Positions 1 to 7,955 are shown, numbered from the stretch's first letter. The stretch: 16,339 nt of DNA from Clostridiales bacterium UBA4706 (GCA_002404605.1 DHKA01000006.1:499-16837); one strand, 5' to 3'. Notes: generated from the sequence alone by a model not told the origin. Program-made: numbers and translations.

Positions 1-9
1 AAACGTGCG

Positions 10-82
10 AGCGTAAGCGAGTGCGCTGCGGCGAGCCGCTATCCCCTCAAACGAAGCGTAAGCGCAGCGGGTCTCGTTTGAG
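10..82. repeat. REP-like inverted repeat downstream of DHHW gene 2
   Basis: Seen directly: the 9-base arm ctcaaacga (46-54) pairs with tcgtttgag (74-82) across a 19-base loop. The 10-mer agcgtaagcg occurs at 10-19 and again at 55-64, once outside and once inside that hairpin. The block begins about 11 bases beyond the stop codon of the DHHW gene. On the minus strand it could fold as a 3'-end hairpin, but there is no T tract, so it is not a standard intrinsic terminator. Its palindromic, GC-rich and partly repeated make-up resembles dispersed REP-type elements. That reading is inference, because only one copy is in the window and it may continue beyond base 1. Confidence 0.4.
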
Positions 83-93
83 AGCGTGTTCGA

Positions 94-1194
94 TTACTGG
101 ATCGTTTCGCTGTGGTTAAGAACGCCGGTGCTGTAAAGGAAAAGCACATCATCAGCCTCCGTAAGATCCACGAACCGCCCGACGAGGGCGGGGGCCATAT
201 AGCGGATATCCACGACCGTGACTTTGGCATAGTCCTGCGCGAGCAGCGGGGCGATGCTGCTGCCGAACGAATCGCGGAAGACCACCAGTTCCCGGTCCGT
301 TCCGGCCGCGGGATTTTCGATCGTGAGCAGCGCTTTCGTCCCGCCGAGGAACATTTCGTACCCGTCGCGTCCCGCGGCGAGGGTAAGATTGTAGACCGGG
401 ATCTCCGTGTCCGTCTCATAGTCGTATACGCGAAGGGCGCGTATCATGTCGTTTGTGAGATACCGCAGCGTGTCCGGCTCAACGGGAAGGGCGTATTGCC
501 CGGCGTACACGCCGCGAAACGCCGCGGACACATCCACGGTCTCATATTCCGCCGGAAGCGAAGCGCCCATCGCCGCGGCGATCGTCTCCGCCGTTTCGCC
601 AAGTTCTTCCTGCCGCCAGTGGGTATCGGTGCGGTAGTACTTATCGAGCGAAAGAGTTTCAAAAATGTCGATATACTCCGCATACGTCATCCCGGCGCGC
701 ATCGTATCGGCGAGAAGCTCATAATCCATGGCAGGATAGCCGTTTTTTTCGGCGAGGAAATAGTTTTTGTCCGGCACAACGGTATAATAAACCTTCGCGC
801 CGGTCCCGGCAAAGAACGTTTCATAGACGGCAGAGAACCGCTCCGCCGCGTGCCGGACGAGATTGGTATTCACCGGATAGTCGAGCTTTGCGAGATGCCC
901 TTCGGCTGCATACACGCCGTTATTGTCCCGCTGCCGCAGAATATCTCCGGAGAAAAACGCCTTGAGCGCGCGGAAGCCGTCCCGCAGCGGAAACTGGTCG
1001 AGCGTATACTTCTCAAAGGCCGTCATATACGTCCCGTCCGCCACCGCCGAAACGCGCAGCGCCGGGCGCTGGGTGAGCTTTCGCCGCTCGGCGAGCGAGT
1101 CGGTCTTATCCGGCGTCAGGATCGCCGCGAGCAGGAAGCCCGCAAGGAAGAGTCCCGAGAGTACGAGCGTGAGAATGTTTTTGATCTTCTTCAT
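94..1194 (-). CDS. DHHW family (AlgX/AlgJ-like SGNH) protein 2, probable polysaccharide O-acetylation partner
   Basis: The 366-residue protein has an N-terminal membrane anchor or uncleaved signal (about residues 7-27) and an extracellular domain. The family hallmark is DTHW at 190-193 (Asp190, His192). A later RDSFGSS block (307-313) supplies the candidate catalytic Ser309, so the SGNH/AlgX-type Ser-Asp-His set is present. Proteins of this kind accept acetyl groups exported by an MBOAT partner and place them on extracytoplasmic glycans. The start is the ATG at 1194, preceded by a GAGGAGGT ribosome site; the open frame extends further upstream, but that part lies inside the MBOAT gene. The MBOAT 2 stop is only 11 bases upstream, so the two are co-transcribed. 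Compared with DHHW 1 in this window, it lacks the last roughly 90-residue domain. The glycan substrate is unknown. Confidence 0.85.
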   Translation of the reverse strand: MKKIKNILTLVLSGLFLAGFLLAAILTPDKTDSLAERRKLTQRPALRVSAVADGTYMTAFEKYTLDQFPLRDGFRALKAFFSGDILRQRDNNGVYAAEGHLAKLDYPVNTNLVRHAAERFSAVYETFFAGTGAKVYYTVVPDKNYFLAEKNGYPAMDYELLADTMRAGMTYAEYIDIFETLSLDKYYRTDTHWRQEELGETAETIAAAMGASLPAEYETVDVSAAFRGVYAGQYALPVEPDTLRYLTNDMIRALRVYDYETDTEIPVYNLTLAAGRDGYEMFLGGTKALLTIENPAAGTDRELVVFRDSFGSSIAPLLAQDYAKVTVVDIRYMAPALVGRFVDLTEADDVLFLYSTGVLNHSETIQ

Positions 1195-1205
1195 GCCGCA
1201 CCTCC

Positions 1206-2597
1206 TCAAAACCGAAAATAGAGGAACGGGTTGAACGACCCGTCCACCAGAAATGCGGTGCAGAGCGCGAGCAGCGCGAGCGTGCAGAGCGGTTCCGCCG
1301 CCATGAGCACCGGCGCAAGGGGTCTTGTCTCCCGCGCCTTTTTCCAAAGCATCGCCGGGAGCGGCGTTGCGCCGAGCACGGCGAGCGCGAGCACAACGCC
1401 GTAGCTCCGGAGCATATAGAGCGCTTCCGTGCCCAGTCCGGGGGCTGTTCCCGCGCCGAAGAGCGCGCCGAGCTGATGCAGCGCGTCCCTCAAAGACGCC
1501 GCGTCAAAGAGCACAAAGCCGAGCGTTACGGCAAGGAGCACATAGACGTGCGGAAGAACTCTCCCCTTTTTCAGCGCCGGAAGGAGGAAAAACTTCTCCG
1601 CAATGAGAAGCACCGCATAGAAAAGTCCCCAGAAAACAAAATTCCACGCCGCGCCGTGCCAGAAGCCGGTGGCCATCCAGACGATGAGGATGTTGAAAAT
1701 GTGCCGGGCACGGGAGCAGCGGCTGCCGCCGAGCGGGATATAGAGATAGTCCCGGAACCACGTGCCGAGCGACATATGCCAGCGCCGCCAGAACTCCGTG
1801 ATGCTCTTCGAGATATACGGATAGCGGAAGTTTTCCGGGAATGTGAAGCCGAAGATGCGGCCCAGCCCGATGGCCATATCGCTGTAGCCGGAGAAATCGA
1901 AATAGATCTGGAACGTAAAGGCGATCGCGTACAGCCAGGCATAGAGCGCCGTCTGCTCGGCGGAGGTCTTGTACGCGGAAACGAGCTGCGCGAGGACGTT
2001 CGCAACGAGCACCTTTTTTCCAAGACCGACGGCGAAGCGCGAGGCGCCCGAGGCCGCGGCTTCAAGTGAATGCATCCGTTCCTTCAGCTGGGGCGCGATA
2101 TCGCGGTAGCGCACGATGGGCCCCGCAATGAGCTGCGGGAACATGGCGACATATGCGGCGAAATCGATGAAGTTCCGCTGCGCCGCCACATCGCCGCGGT
2201 ATACGTCGATCTCGTAGCTGGCGATCTGGAACGTGTAGAAGCTGATGCCGATCGGCAGGGCGATTTTCAAAAGCGGGAGAGAAAGTCCCGTTACGGCATT
2301 GAAGTTTTCGATAAAGAAGTCCGCGTACTTGCAGTATGCAAGCAGCGCGAAGCTCACAACGAGTGAGAGCGTGAGAAAGAGCTTTTTCCTTCTCCCCCGC
2401 CCGATGAAGCGCGCGAAGACATACCCCTGCACGATGGAAAACACCATGAAGAGCAGGAATTTCGGCTCGCCCCAGCCGTAGAAAAAGAGGCTGGCGGCGA
2501 GCAGGACGGCGTTTCTCCCCTTTTGCGGCACGGCGAAATAGACAAGGAGCACGCACGGGAGAAAGTAAAAGAGAAACGGAATACTCGAAAAGAGCAT
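1206..2597 (-). CDS. MBOAT family membrane O-acyltransferase 2 (AlgI/DltB-like)
   Basis: This 463-residue polytopic membrane protein has the full length usual for AlgI-like MBOATs and about ten hydrophobic segments. Key blocks are FDFSGYSDMAIG (233-244), EFWRRWHMSLGTWF (268-281) and YIPLGGSR (286-293). The two conserved MBOAT histidines are His274 (in RRWH) and His314 (in FWHG). Members of this family move an acyl group, usually acetyl, from a cytoplasmic donor across the membrane to an extracytoplasmic acceptor. The DHHW protein encoded 11 bases downstream is the natural acceptor or final transferase, and a DUF4358 lipoprotein ends 6 bases upstream. Its histidines fall at exactly the same residue numbers as in MBOAT 1 of this window, so the two are clear homologues. 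Acetyl as the group moved is inferred from the family. Confidence 0.93.
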   Translation of the reverse strand: MLFSSIPFLFYFLPCVLLVYFAVPQKGRNAVLLAASLFFYGWGEPKFLLFMVFSIVQGYVFARFIGRGRRKKLFLTLSLVVSFALLAYCKYADFFIENFNAVTGLSLPLLKIALPIGISFYTFQIASYEIDVYRGDVAAQRNFIDFAAYVAMFPQLIAGPIVRYRDIAPQLKERMHSLEAAASGASRFAVGLGKKVLVANVLAQLVSAYKTSAEQTALYAWLYAIAFTFQIYFDFSGYSDMAIGLGRIFGFTFPENFRYPYISKSITEFWRRWHMSLGTWFRDYLYIPLGGSRCSRARHIFNILIVWMATGFWHGAAWNFVFWGLFYAVLLIAEKFFLLPALKKGRVLPHVYVLLAVTLGFVLFDAASLRDALHQLGALFGAGTAPGLGTEALYMLRSYGVVLALAVLGATPLPAMLWKKARETRPLAPVLMAAEPLCTLALLALCTAFLVDGSFNPFLYFRF

Positions 2598-2603
2598 CGT
2601 CGC

Positions 2604-3173
2604 TTACACGATCGGGTCGTCGCTCACGGTTTTGGCGCTCGGGTATGCCGCGGCGAGCTTGGCGGTGAACGTGTCCACAGGCTCTTCCTTCCCGTACACG
2701 GATACGACATAGTCCCCAACCGTGACGATCACGAGCTTATCGGGAAAACCGCACATCCAGCGGCGGGCAAGGATGTTCTCGCGCAGTGCGCTGCACAGCG
2801 CGGTCACATCGCCGCTGTCCTTTACATGGAACGCGCCGCAGGTGAACGTGTTGAGATTCATCATATGCACGAGAGAGGCCGCGCCGTCGATCTTCCCGGC
2901 TTCTGCCGCGGGAAAGCCCAGCGAGGAATCCAGGATATCGGCATCGTCGATGCTGAAATTGCCGGGAGCACCATCGCGCATGTTCTCTTCGGAGTAATCA
3001 CCGCCCGCGGCGGGGAATTTCTCGTCGTCGCTGTAGCTGTTCCAAACGGTCTCCAACAGCTCGAGCGCACTCGCCGGGGCGTTATCGTCCGTATCTGCCG
3101 GAGCGGATGCGCCGCAGGCCGCCAGAGAGAGAAGCAGCACGGCGCAGAGAATAACAGAAATCATTCTTTTCAT
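2604..3173 (-). CDS. DUF4358-type lipoprotein
   Basis: The 189-residue protein begins with a lipoprotein signal (basic start, hydrophobic core, lipobox LAAC) and lipidated Cys20. The mature part matches my memory of DUF4358, a clostridial family of unknown function often found beside MBOAT and DHHW genes. Visible blocks are a region starting about VWNSYSDDEKFP (46-57) and a C-terminal part with alternating strands. It ends 6 bases before MBOAT 2, so it heads or belongs to that second O-acetylation module. The ATG at 3173 has an AAAGGAG ribosome site 9 bases upstream. Upstream lies the strong LCP terminator, so it probably has its own promoter; a TACTAT box is present but I see no convincing -35. 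A role as an extracellular accessory or chaperone for the acetylation machinery is inference. Confidence 0.75.
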   Translation of the reverse strand: MKRMISVILCAVLLLSLAACGASAPADTDDNAPASALELLETVWNSYSDDEKFPAAGGDYSEENMRDGAPGNFSIDDADILDSSLGFPAAEAGKIDGAASLVHMMNLNTFTCGAFHVKDSGDVTALCSALRENILARRWMCGFPDKLVIVTVGDYVVSVYGKEEPVDTFTAKLAAAYPSAKTVSDDPIV

Positions 3174-3237
3174 GGATGGGTTCTCCTTTTTTTATGGGTG
3201 TGATAGTATGACGCTTTTAGCATGCCCGATGTTCCCG

Positions 3238-3281
3238 AAAAAAACGGTCAGGCGGCAAAAACATGCGTTTTTGCCGCCTGA
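3238..3281 (-). terminator. Intrinsic terminator of the LCP operon
   Basis: A perfect inverted repeat with 15-base arms (3248-3262 and 3267-3281) and a 4-base loop is followed on the minus strand, after 3 bases, by seven T residues (3244-3238). It begins 18 bases beyond the stop codon of the LCP gene and separates the first acetylation module from the DUF4358/MBOAT 2/DHHW 2 module. Confidence 0.85.
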
Positions 3282-3298
3282 GAGTTATTTTCCGAGGA

Positions 3299-4606
3299 TC
3301 ATCCGGCGTTTTTCTCCGGCGGATAATAGACCTGGACCGCTTCACCTGTCCAGTAGCTCGTGAGGTCCGCGGCGGACATGGGTTCGCCGTAGATCGTCGC
3401 GCGCAGGAAGTTGCGGTTGACCACAAAGTCCGCATTGTAGATGGCAAGACCGTCCGCGTCCAGCCCGCGCCAGAACGAGCCGAGCGCCGGGCACTGCTGC
3501 ATCTGGATGTCGTAGGTCAGAAACTCGGGCGCCTGCAGCAGCAGCGAAGCGCTCTGGCCCATGGTGATATCCGTGCTGATGATGGACATGATCTCCTTCG
3601 CGAGCGCGTACTGCTCGGTGAGGCTCATTTTCTTCACGTTGCCCCACATCTGCATGAGCGCGTCGCGCTGCTTCTCGCTGCGGCCGGTATCGCCGCCGAT
3701 ATGACGCTCCCGGCAGTAGCCGAGGATCTGGAAGCCGTCGCTGATGGTGTAGGTGCCGTCCTGATCGGTCGGGAAATAGCAGCGGGGCACATCGGTACCG
3801 TAATATTCGTCATGGAGCTGGCACGCCTCGCGGATGAGAAGGTTGATATCGGCGGCTTCTTCCTTGGTAACGGATACCGTAATGGGGCCGACCTTGGCGG
3901 CGACCTCGGCAAAGTCAAGGAAGTCCACCATCGCCCAGTTATCCACGTCGACGGCAAAGTTTCTTGTGCTCTCGATCGTGTTGATGAGCATATCCACGCC
4001 GCCGAAGCGCGTAGCCCAGTTCAGATGGCCGATGCCCCAGTCGGCGATCTCCACCTGCGTATCGCGCATGAGCGACGTCAGCCATATGGTTTTCGTCGTC
4101 TTGTTGATGGAAGCGAGGATCATCGCGTCGCTGCGCTCGAGCTCCTCCGTCCGTCCGTCCGAGCCGATGAGCAGAACGTTATAGACGTTCTTATCGCTCA
4201 TGACCGCCTCGGCGGATTCCGCCAGACTGCTGCGAAGCTCCATCTCTTCGAGCTTTGCCTTTTCCTCGTCCGTAAGCGCAGACGTCGGTTCCGGCGAGGC
4301 TACCGGGTCGGGCGTTGCGTCGATCGCCGCGGTGGGTGTCGCCGTCGCCGCCGGGGTATGGTGCCGGGTGTTGAGCTGGCCATACATATCGCGGAAGATC
4401 AGAAATACCGCAAGCAGAATGACAAGGACCACCGCCGCGATCACGATAATAACGGTACGTCCAGTATGCTTTTTCTTCTTTTCCGGGTTTTCCGGACGTT
4501 CGCCCTCCGGTGCTTCCCGGACCTCCCTGACTTTTCTGACTTCTTTGACTTCCCGGGTCTCCTTCAAATGGCGACCGCGTTTTTCGGAAGAATTGTTATT
4601 GTCCAT
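3299..4606 (-). CDS. LytR-CpsA-Psr (LCP) family glycopolymer phosphotransferase
   Basis: The 435-residue protein has a charged cytoplasmic N-terminus (1-50), one membrane segment (about 51-72), a Thr/Pro/Ala-rich extracellular linker (about 82-110), and a C-terminal LCP catalytic domain (about 140-345). LCP hallmarks include LLIGSDGR (145-152), RSD (158-160), SLMRDT (178-183) with Arg181 and Asp182, and the GDTGRSEKQR block (305-314). LCP enzymes transfer undecaprenyl-phosphate-linked wall teichoic acid, capsule or similar polymers to peptidoglycan on the outer face of the membrane. It follows MBOAT 1, DHHW 1 and a lipoprotein on the same strand, which suggests that the polymer it anchors is the one being O-acetylated. 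An AGGGGG site precedes the ATG. The cytoplasmic tail has an odd run of charged repeats of the type (K/R)EVR (residues 18-30). The identity of the polymer cannot be read here. Confidence 0.92.
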   Translation of the reverse strand: MDNNNSSEKRGRHLKETREVKEVRKVREVREAPEGERPENPEKKKKHTGRTVIIVIAAVVLVILLAVFLIFRDMYGQLNTRHHTPAATATPTAAIDATPDPVASPEPTSALTDEEKAKLEEMELRSSLAESAEAVMSDKNVYNVLLIGSDGRTEELERSDAMILASINKTTKTIWLTSLMRDTQVEIADWGIGHLNWATRFGGVDMLINTIESTRNFAVDVDNWAMVDFLDFAEVAAKVGPITVSVTKEEAADINLLIREACQLHDEYYGTDVPRCYFPTDQDGTYTISDGFQILGYCRERHIGGDTGRSEKQRDALMQMWGNVKKMSLTEQYALAKEIMSIISTDITMGQSASLLLQAPEFLTYDIQMQQCPALGSFWRGLDADGLAIYNADFVVNRNFLRATIYGEPMSAADLTSYWTGEAVQVYYPPEKNAG

Positions 4607-4651
4607 AATGGTCCCCCTGTGATATTCGGGATGTATTTTGTTGGTCCTTCG

Positions 4652-5059
4652 TCAGTTCTTCTCGACGTCGTACACCGTCTCGGTGCCGTCGGGCTGCACA
4701 AGGGTGTACACCGTGAAGCCGTCGTAGGGCAGCACGCCGTCCTTGCCTCCCGTGACGAGGCAGCTCGAAGCGTATTCCGTCTCGCCGGTCGGCATACCGA
4801 TGGCGTCATAAAGCTCCTGTACCGGCTGTCCCTTGAGCGCGAGCACCTGCTCGATCTTCCCGTCAACGTCGTCCGCCGCTTCTTCCGGCTCGGCAGGCGC
4901 TTCCGTCACGGCAGGTTCTTCCGCCGCCGGAGCTTCGGTCGCGGCGGGGGCTTCCGTGGCGGGCGTCTCGGTGGGCGCGGGGGTCTCGGCGTTTCCGCCG
5001 CAGCCGGCAAGGGCGAGCGCCATCAGCGCGGCAAGCAGCAGAGCAATGATCTTTTTCAT
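4652..5059 (-). CDS. Small lipoprotein of unknown function in the O-acetylation operon
   Basis: The 135-residue protein has a lipoprotein signal with lipobox LAGC and Cys20. A low-complexity linker rich in Thr, Pro, Ala and Glu (about 25-62) follows, then a small C-terminal domain of about 70 residues (63-135). I do not recognise the family. The C-terminal domain contains an LYDAIGMPTGE stretch followed by alternating strands, which is reminiscent of small BLIP/SmpA-like beta-rich lipoprotein domains; this is a weak fold guess only. It sits 26 bases after DHHW 1 and 45 bases before the LCP gene, inside the same transcription unit. The linker suggests the domain is held away from the membrane, within the wall. 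The start has a good AAAGGAG ribosome site. An extracytoplasmic accessory role for polymer modification or attachment is inferred from position alone. Confidence 0.8.
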   Translation of the reverse strand: MKKIIALLLAALMALALAGCGGNAETPAPTETPATEAPAATEAPAAEEPAVTEAPAEPEEAADDVDGKIEQVLALKGQPVQELYDAIGMPTGETEYASSCLVTGGKDGVLPYDGFTVYTLVQPDGTETVYDVEKN

Positions 5060-5085
5060 AAATGTGTCTCCTTTAAAAACTTTGG

Positions 5086-6468
5086 TTAATCTATGGCATA
5101 GACGGCGGAGAGACGGAAAAGGTTCCCTCCCGCCGCTGCATATACTGCGTCAACGGCGCTGCCGTCCGGCAGCGATACGATAAACCCGTCCGGGCGCGGC
5201 ACGGCCTCATAGAGCGCGCCGCCGGAGAGGACATAGACGTTGGAATCATCGTCCGGCGTCATGCCGTCCCACGTGCCGGAAAAGACCGTGTATCCTTCCG
5301 TACCGGCGCTCTCCGTCAGAACGGCTTTTCCCTCGCCCGGCGCGGCAGTCCCGGCAAGCGAGGCATCCCGCTCCGGCGCGGACGCGAGCGAATCGTACTC
5401 CACGAGATAGCGGAGATTCCGCTCAATGAGCTCGATCACGAGCGTGCCGCCCTCCGGGAGCGTCGCGGCGGTGTACTCGTTGCGGCGGGAAAACTCCGCC
5501 GATGCGAAGCTCTCGGCAAGATATGGGTAGAGATTGCGTCCAAACGAGTCGCGGTAGCAGAGAAGCGCGCCGGTCCCGGCGCCGCTTTCGGTCGTGATCG
5601 TCACGCGGTCGGGATTATCGGTGTTTGCGGTGAAGGTAAAGCCGGGGGCGTATGTGAAATCCTCCTCCAGCTCTTTGCCCGCGGGATAGAGCATTTCGTA
5701 AAGATCGCCGCGGTGGATCGCCCCGGCGGACACGGTATCGGCGAAATAATCGCTCTCGCGGCCAAGGGCGGCAAGCAGTGCGTCGGCGGCGAGCGCCGCG
5801 CCCTTCGCGTTCCAATGGCTGTCCGTTTTAAAATAGAGCGGCTCAACATCCTGCAAAAATTCATCGCGCAGGAGGCGGGACGGATCGGACGGGCGCGCGA
5901 ATACCTCGCGCAGATCGAGATACGAAACGCCCATTTCCCCGAGCAGCACATACAGAGCGTCCATGTTGGACGCACCGCCGAGGCGCGTCCGCTCCGGCAT
6001 GTACTCCGGGTAGAGCGTATTCTTGTTCGGCGCGGCGGTGAAGAGGAAGTCTCCGCCGCGGTTTTCCGCGTACTCCTGTAAAAGATAGAGCGTGCGTGCC
6101 GCGCAGTAGAGCTCGCGCGCGGTCATGGGTGCGTCGCCGGTATAGTCGTGGATCGTCGGCGTGTAGAAGAGCCAGCCGTCATGCCCCAGGAGAACGTTTT
6201 TCGCCGTGGACGTATGGAAAAGCGCGGCGTTGAGCTTCGCCCAGGCGGTGATGCCCTCGAGCCGGAAGGAGAAGCGGCCATTCACATAGGCCGCCGTTTC
6301 CGCGAGGACATCGGGATTGAATTCCCCGTCCGCGGCGATCACCGGCGCAGCGGGCAGTATCTCGTTTGCCGCGGCGTCCGCCCCGCCGGTCAGAAGAAGG
6401 CCCAGACCGGGGACAAGGCACACGGCGAGAAAGAGCACCGTAAAGATAAGAGAGAGCGTTTTTTTCAT
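5086..6468 (-). CDS. DHHW family (AlgX/AlgJ-like SGNH) protein 1 with extra C-terminal domain
   Basis: The 460-residue protein has an N-terminal signal or anchor (about 5-27) and an extracellular SGNH-like domain. The DSHWN motif at 216-220 gives Asp216 and His218, and CYRDSFGR (304-311) gives the candidate nucleophile Ser308. An LLGHDGWLFY block (93-102) resembles the conserved GKDGWLF element of AlgJ/AlgX-like proteins. About 90 residues beyond the catalytic part (about 370-460) form a beta-rich tail absent from DHHW 2, with VYVLSGGALYEAV and a DG-containing strand pattern; it could be a glycan-binding or interaction domain. It starts 15 bases after the MBOAT 1 stop, with the AAGGAGG site overlapping that stop codon region, so the pair is translationally linked. 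Its likely role is to transfer acetyl from MBOAT 1 to an extracellular polymer. Confidence 0.85.
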   Translation of the reverse strand: MKKTLSLIFTVLFLAVCLVPGLGLLLTGGADAAANEILPAAPVIAADGEFNPDVLAETAAYVNGRFSFRLEGITAWAKLNAALFHTSTAKNVLLGHDGWLFYTPTIHDYTGDAPMTARELYCAARTLYLLQEYAENRGGDFLFTAAPNKNTLYPEYMPERTRLGGASNMDALYVLLGEMGVSYLDLREVFARPSDPSRLLRDEFLQDVEPLYFKTDSHWNAKGAALAADALLAALGRESDYFADTVSAGAIHRGDLYEMLYPAGKELEEDFTYAPGFTFTANTDNPDRVTITTESGAGTGALLCYRDSFGRNLYPYLAESFASAEFSRRNEYTAATLPEGGTLVIELIERNLRYLVEYDSLASAPERDASLAGTAAPGEGKAVLTESAGTEGYTVFSGTWDGMTPDDDSNVYVLSGGALYEAVPRPDGFIVSLPDGSAVDAVYAAAGGNLFRLSAVYAID

Positions 6469-6483
6469 ATCGTCCGCCCCTCC

Positions 6484-7881
6484 TTAAAACTGCTGGTAGA
6501 TGAACGGCGTGAAGCTCCCGCCCGAGAGGGCGAGGATCGCCGTGAGAAGGCCGATCAGTGCAAGGATATCCCAGACGATCTCCCAGCCGCGGCCAACGCA
6601 CCGCCGCGTGAGCGCAGGAACAACGGGCGTTGAGAGAACGACGCCGCAGACGAGCGCCGCGATATGTGCGCCGGTCAGGATCTCCTCCGCAGCAAGCATC
6701 CCGGCAGCGCCCGCGCCGGCAAAGGAGAACATACGGGAGATGAGAAGGAAGCCCTGCTGCACGGAGGTCGCGCGGAACATCGCAAAGCCGAGAATGACCG
6801 CGAGCAGCGTGTAGACGTGCATCACGATACGCCCACCGCGCTTTTCTCGCAGCTTTTCGATCGGCGTTTTTAAAAGCCCCTCGCCGGAGACGAGCACGCC
6901 GTGCCAGAGGCCCCAGAGGATGTATGGCCAGCCCGCGCCGTGCCAGAGGCCGGTGCAGAAGAAGACGATGAGCTTATTTCGCACCGTTGTCCATTTTCCG
7001 CGGCGGCTGCCGCCGAGCGGGATATAAAGATAATCCACAAACCAGCGGTTGAGCGTCATGTGCCAGCGCCGCCAGAACTCGCTCACACTGCCGGAGACGT
7101 ACGGGTAGTTGAAGTTTTCCGGGAACGTGAAGCCAAAGAGCATGCCGATGCCGATGGCCATGTCGCTGTAGCCGGAGAAATCAAAGAAGATCTGGAGGCA
7201 GTAACTCACCGCGCCGAGCCACGCAAGCCCCGTGCCGAGCTGTTCCGGCGCGAGAGCGTACACGGCATTGGCGACCGCCGCCGCGCTTTCGGCGAGCAGG
7301 AGCTTCTTCAAAAGGCCGCGCACAAGGCGGCGAAGGCCCGCCGCCGTCATTTCCGGGGAAGTCGGGTGCTCCGCGAGCTGCGCCGCGGCGTCCTGCCAGC
7401 GGACGATGGGCCCCGCGATCAGCCGGGGGAAGAACGCGAGATACAGGAAGAGCGTGTCCGCCCTCCGGCAGACGCGGGAGGGCTCGCGGTGCACGTCCAC
7501 AAGATAGGAAATGCCATGGAACGTGAAAAACGAAATGCCGAGCGGCAGCGCGAACGGCTGCGAGAGCGCCGGAAGTCCCAGCGTTTCGAGCACGAATGCA
7601 AGATATTTATAAAACCCGAGCAGCGCGAGATTTCCCGCCGCGGCGACGCCGCACCAGAGCTTTGAGCGCTTTTCGTCCTTCGCAATGAGCCGCCCGAAGA
7701 GATAGTCCCAGAGGAACACCGCGAGCAGTACAGGAAGCGTGGCGAGGCCGTCGAAGCCGTAGAACACCGCGCTCGCTATTGCAAGAAAAACGTTCTTCGT
7801 CCGGCGTCCCGGCATGAGCCGGTAGAGAAGAAACGCCGCGGGGAAAAAGAGAAACAGAAATCCCGCCGTATTGAACGCCAC
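6484..7881 (-). CDS. MBOAT family membrane O-acyltransferase 1 (AlgI/DltB-like), GTG start
   Basis: This is a 465-residue polytopic membrane protein of AlgI type. Diagnostic blocks are FDFSGYSDMAIG (233-244), EFWRRWHM (268-275), YIPLGGSR (286-293) and GLWHGAGW (311-318), giving catalytic-type His274 and His314. I chose the GTG at 7881 because AGGGAGG lies 8 bases upstream and the hydrophobic N-terminus begins there; the frame is open further upstream, but that part covers the promoter and reads as non-family sequence. It heads the operon MBOAT 1, DHHW 1, lipoprotein, LCP. By eye, 49 of 61 residues in 233-293 are identical to MBOAT 2, with no gap. The family role is transfer of acyl groups across the membrane for glycan O-acetylation; the substrate is not determined. 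Confidence 0.92.
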   Translation of the reverse strand: MAFNTAGFLFLFFPAAFLLYRLMPGRRTKNVFLAIASAVFYGFDGLATLPVLLAVFLWDYLFGRLIAKDEKRSKLWCGVAAAGNLALLGFYKYLAFVLETLGLPALSQPFALPLGISFFTFHGISYLVDVHREPSRVCRRADTLFLYLAFFPRLIAGPIVRWQDAAAQLAEHPTSPEMTAAGLRRLVRGLLKKLLLAESAAAVANAVYALAPEQLGTGLAWLGAVSYCLQIFFDFSGYSDMAIGIGMLFGFTFPENFNYPYVSGSVSEFWRRWHMTLNRWFVDYLYIPLGGSRRGKWTTVRNKLIVFFCTGLWHGAGWPYILWGLWHGVLVSGEGLLKTPIEKLREKRGGRIVMHVYTLLAVILGFAMFRATSVQQGFLLISRMFSFAGAGAAGMLAAEEILTGAHIAALVCGVVLSTPVVPALTRRCVGRGWEIVWDILALIGLLTAILALSGGSFTPFIYQQF

Positions 7882-7926
7882 AGCCGCGGCCTCCCTTCTT
7901 CGGTGCAAAAATTTGCAGATAGAGAT

Positions 7927-7955
7927 ATTATAACGTATTTCTACGCTCAGCGCAA
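7927..7955 (-). promoter_or_regulatory. Promoter of the MBOAT 1 - DHHW 1 - lipoprotein - LCP operon
   Basis: On the minus strand a perfect TATAAT (7932-7927) follows a 17-base spacer after TTGCGC (7955-7950). The -35 is weak, matching only the TTG. The start point would be near 7920, about 40 bases before the GTG start. Confidence 0.6.

Noticed and set aside
112..1221. A 369-codon plus-strand open frame over DHHW gene 2
   Set aside because: It is a shadow of the real gene, with low-complexity basic composition and no family match that I can see.
3263..5089. A 608-codon open frame on the plus strand, antisense to the LCP and lipoprotein genes
   Set aside because: It mirrors the strong minus-strand genes codon for codon, shows an Arg/His-rich composition with no recognisable domain, and has no ribosome site. 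Long antisense frames are expected from GC-rich codon bias.
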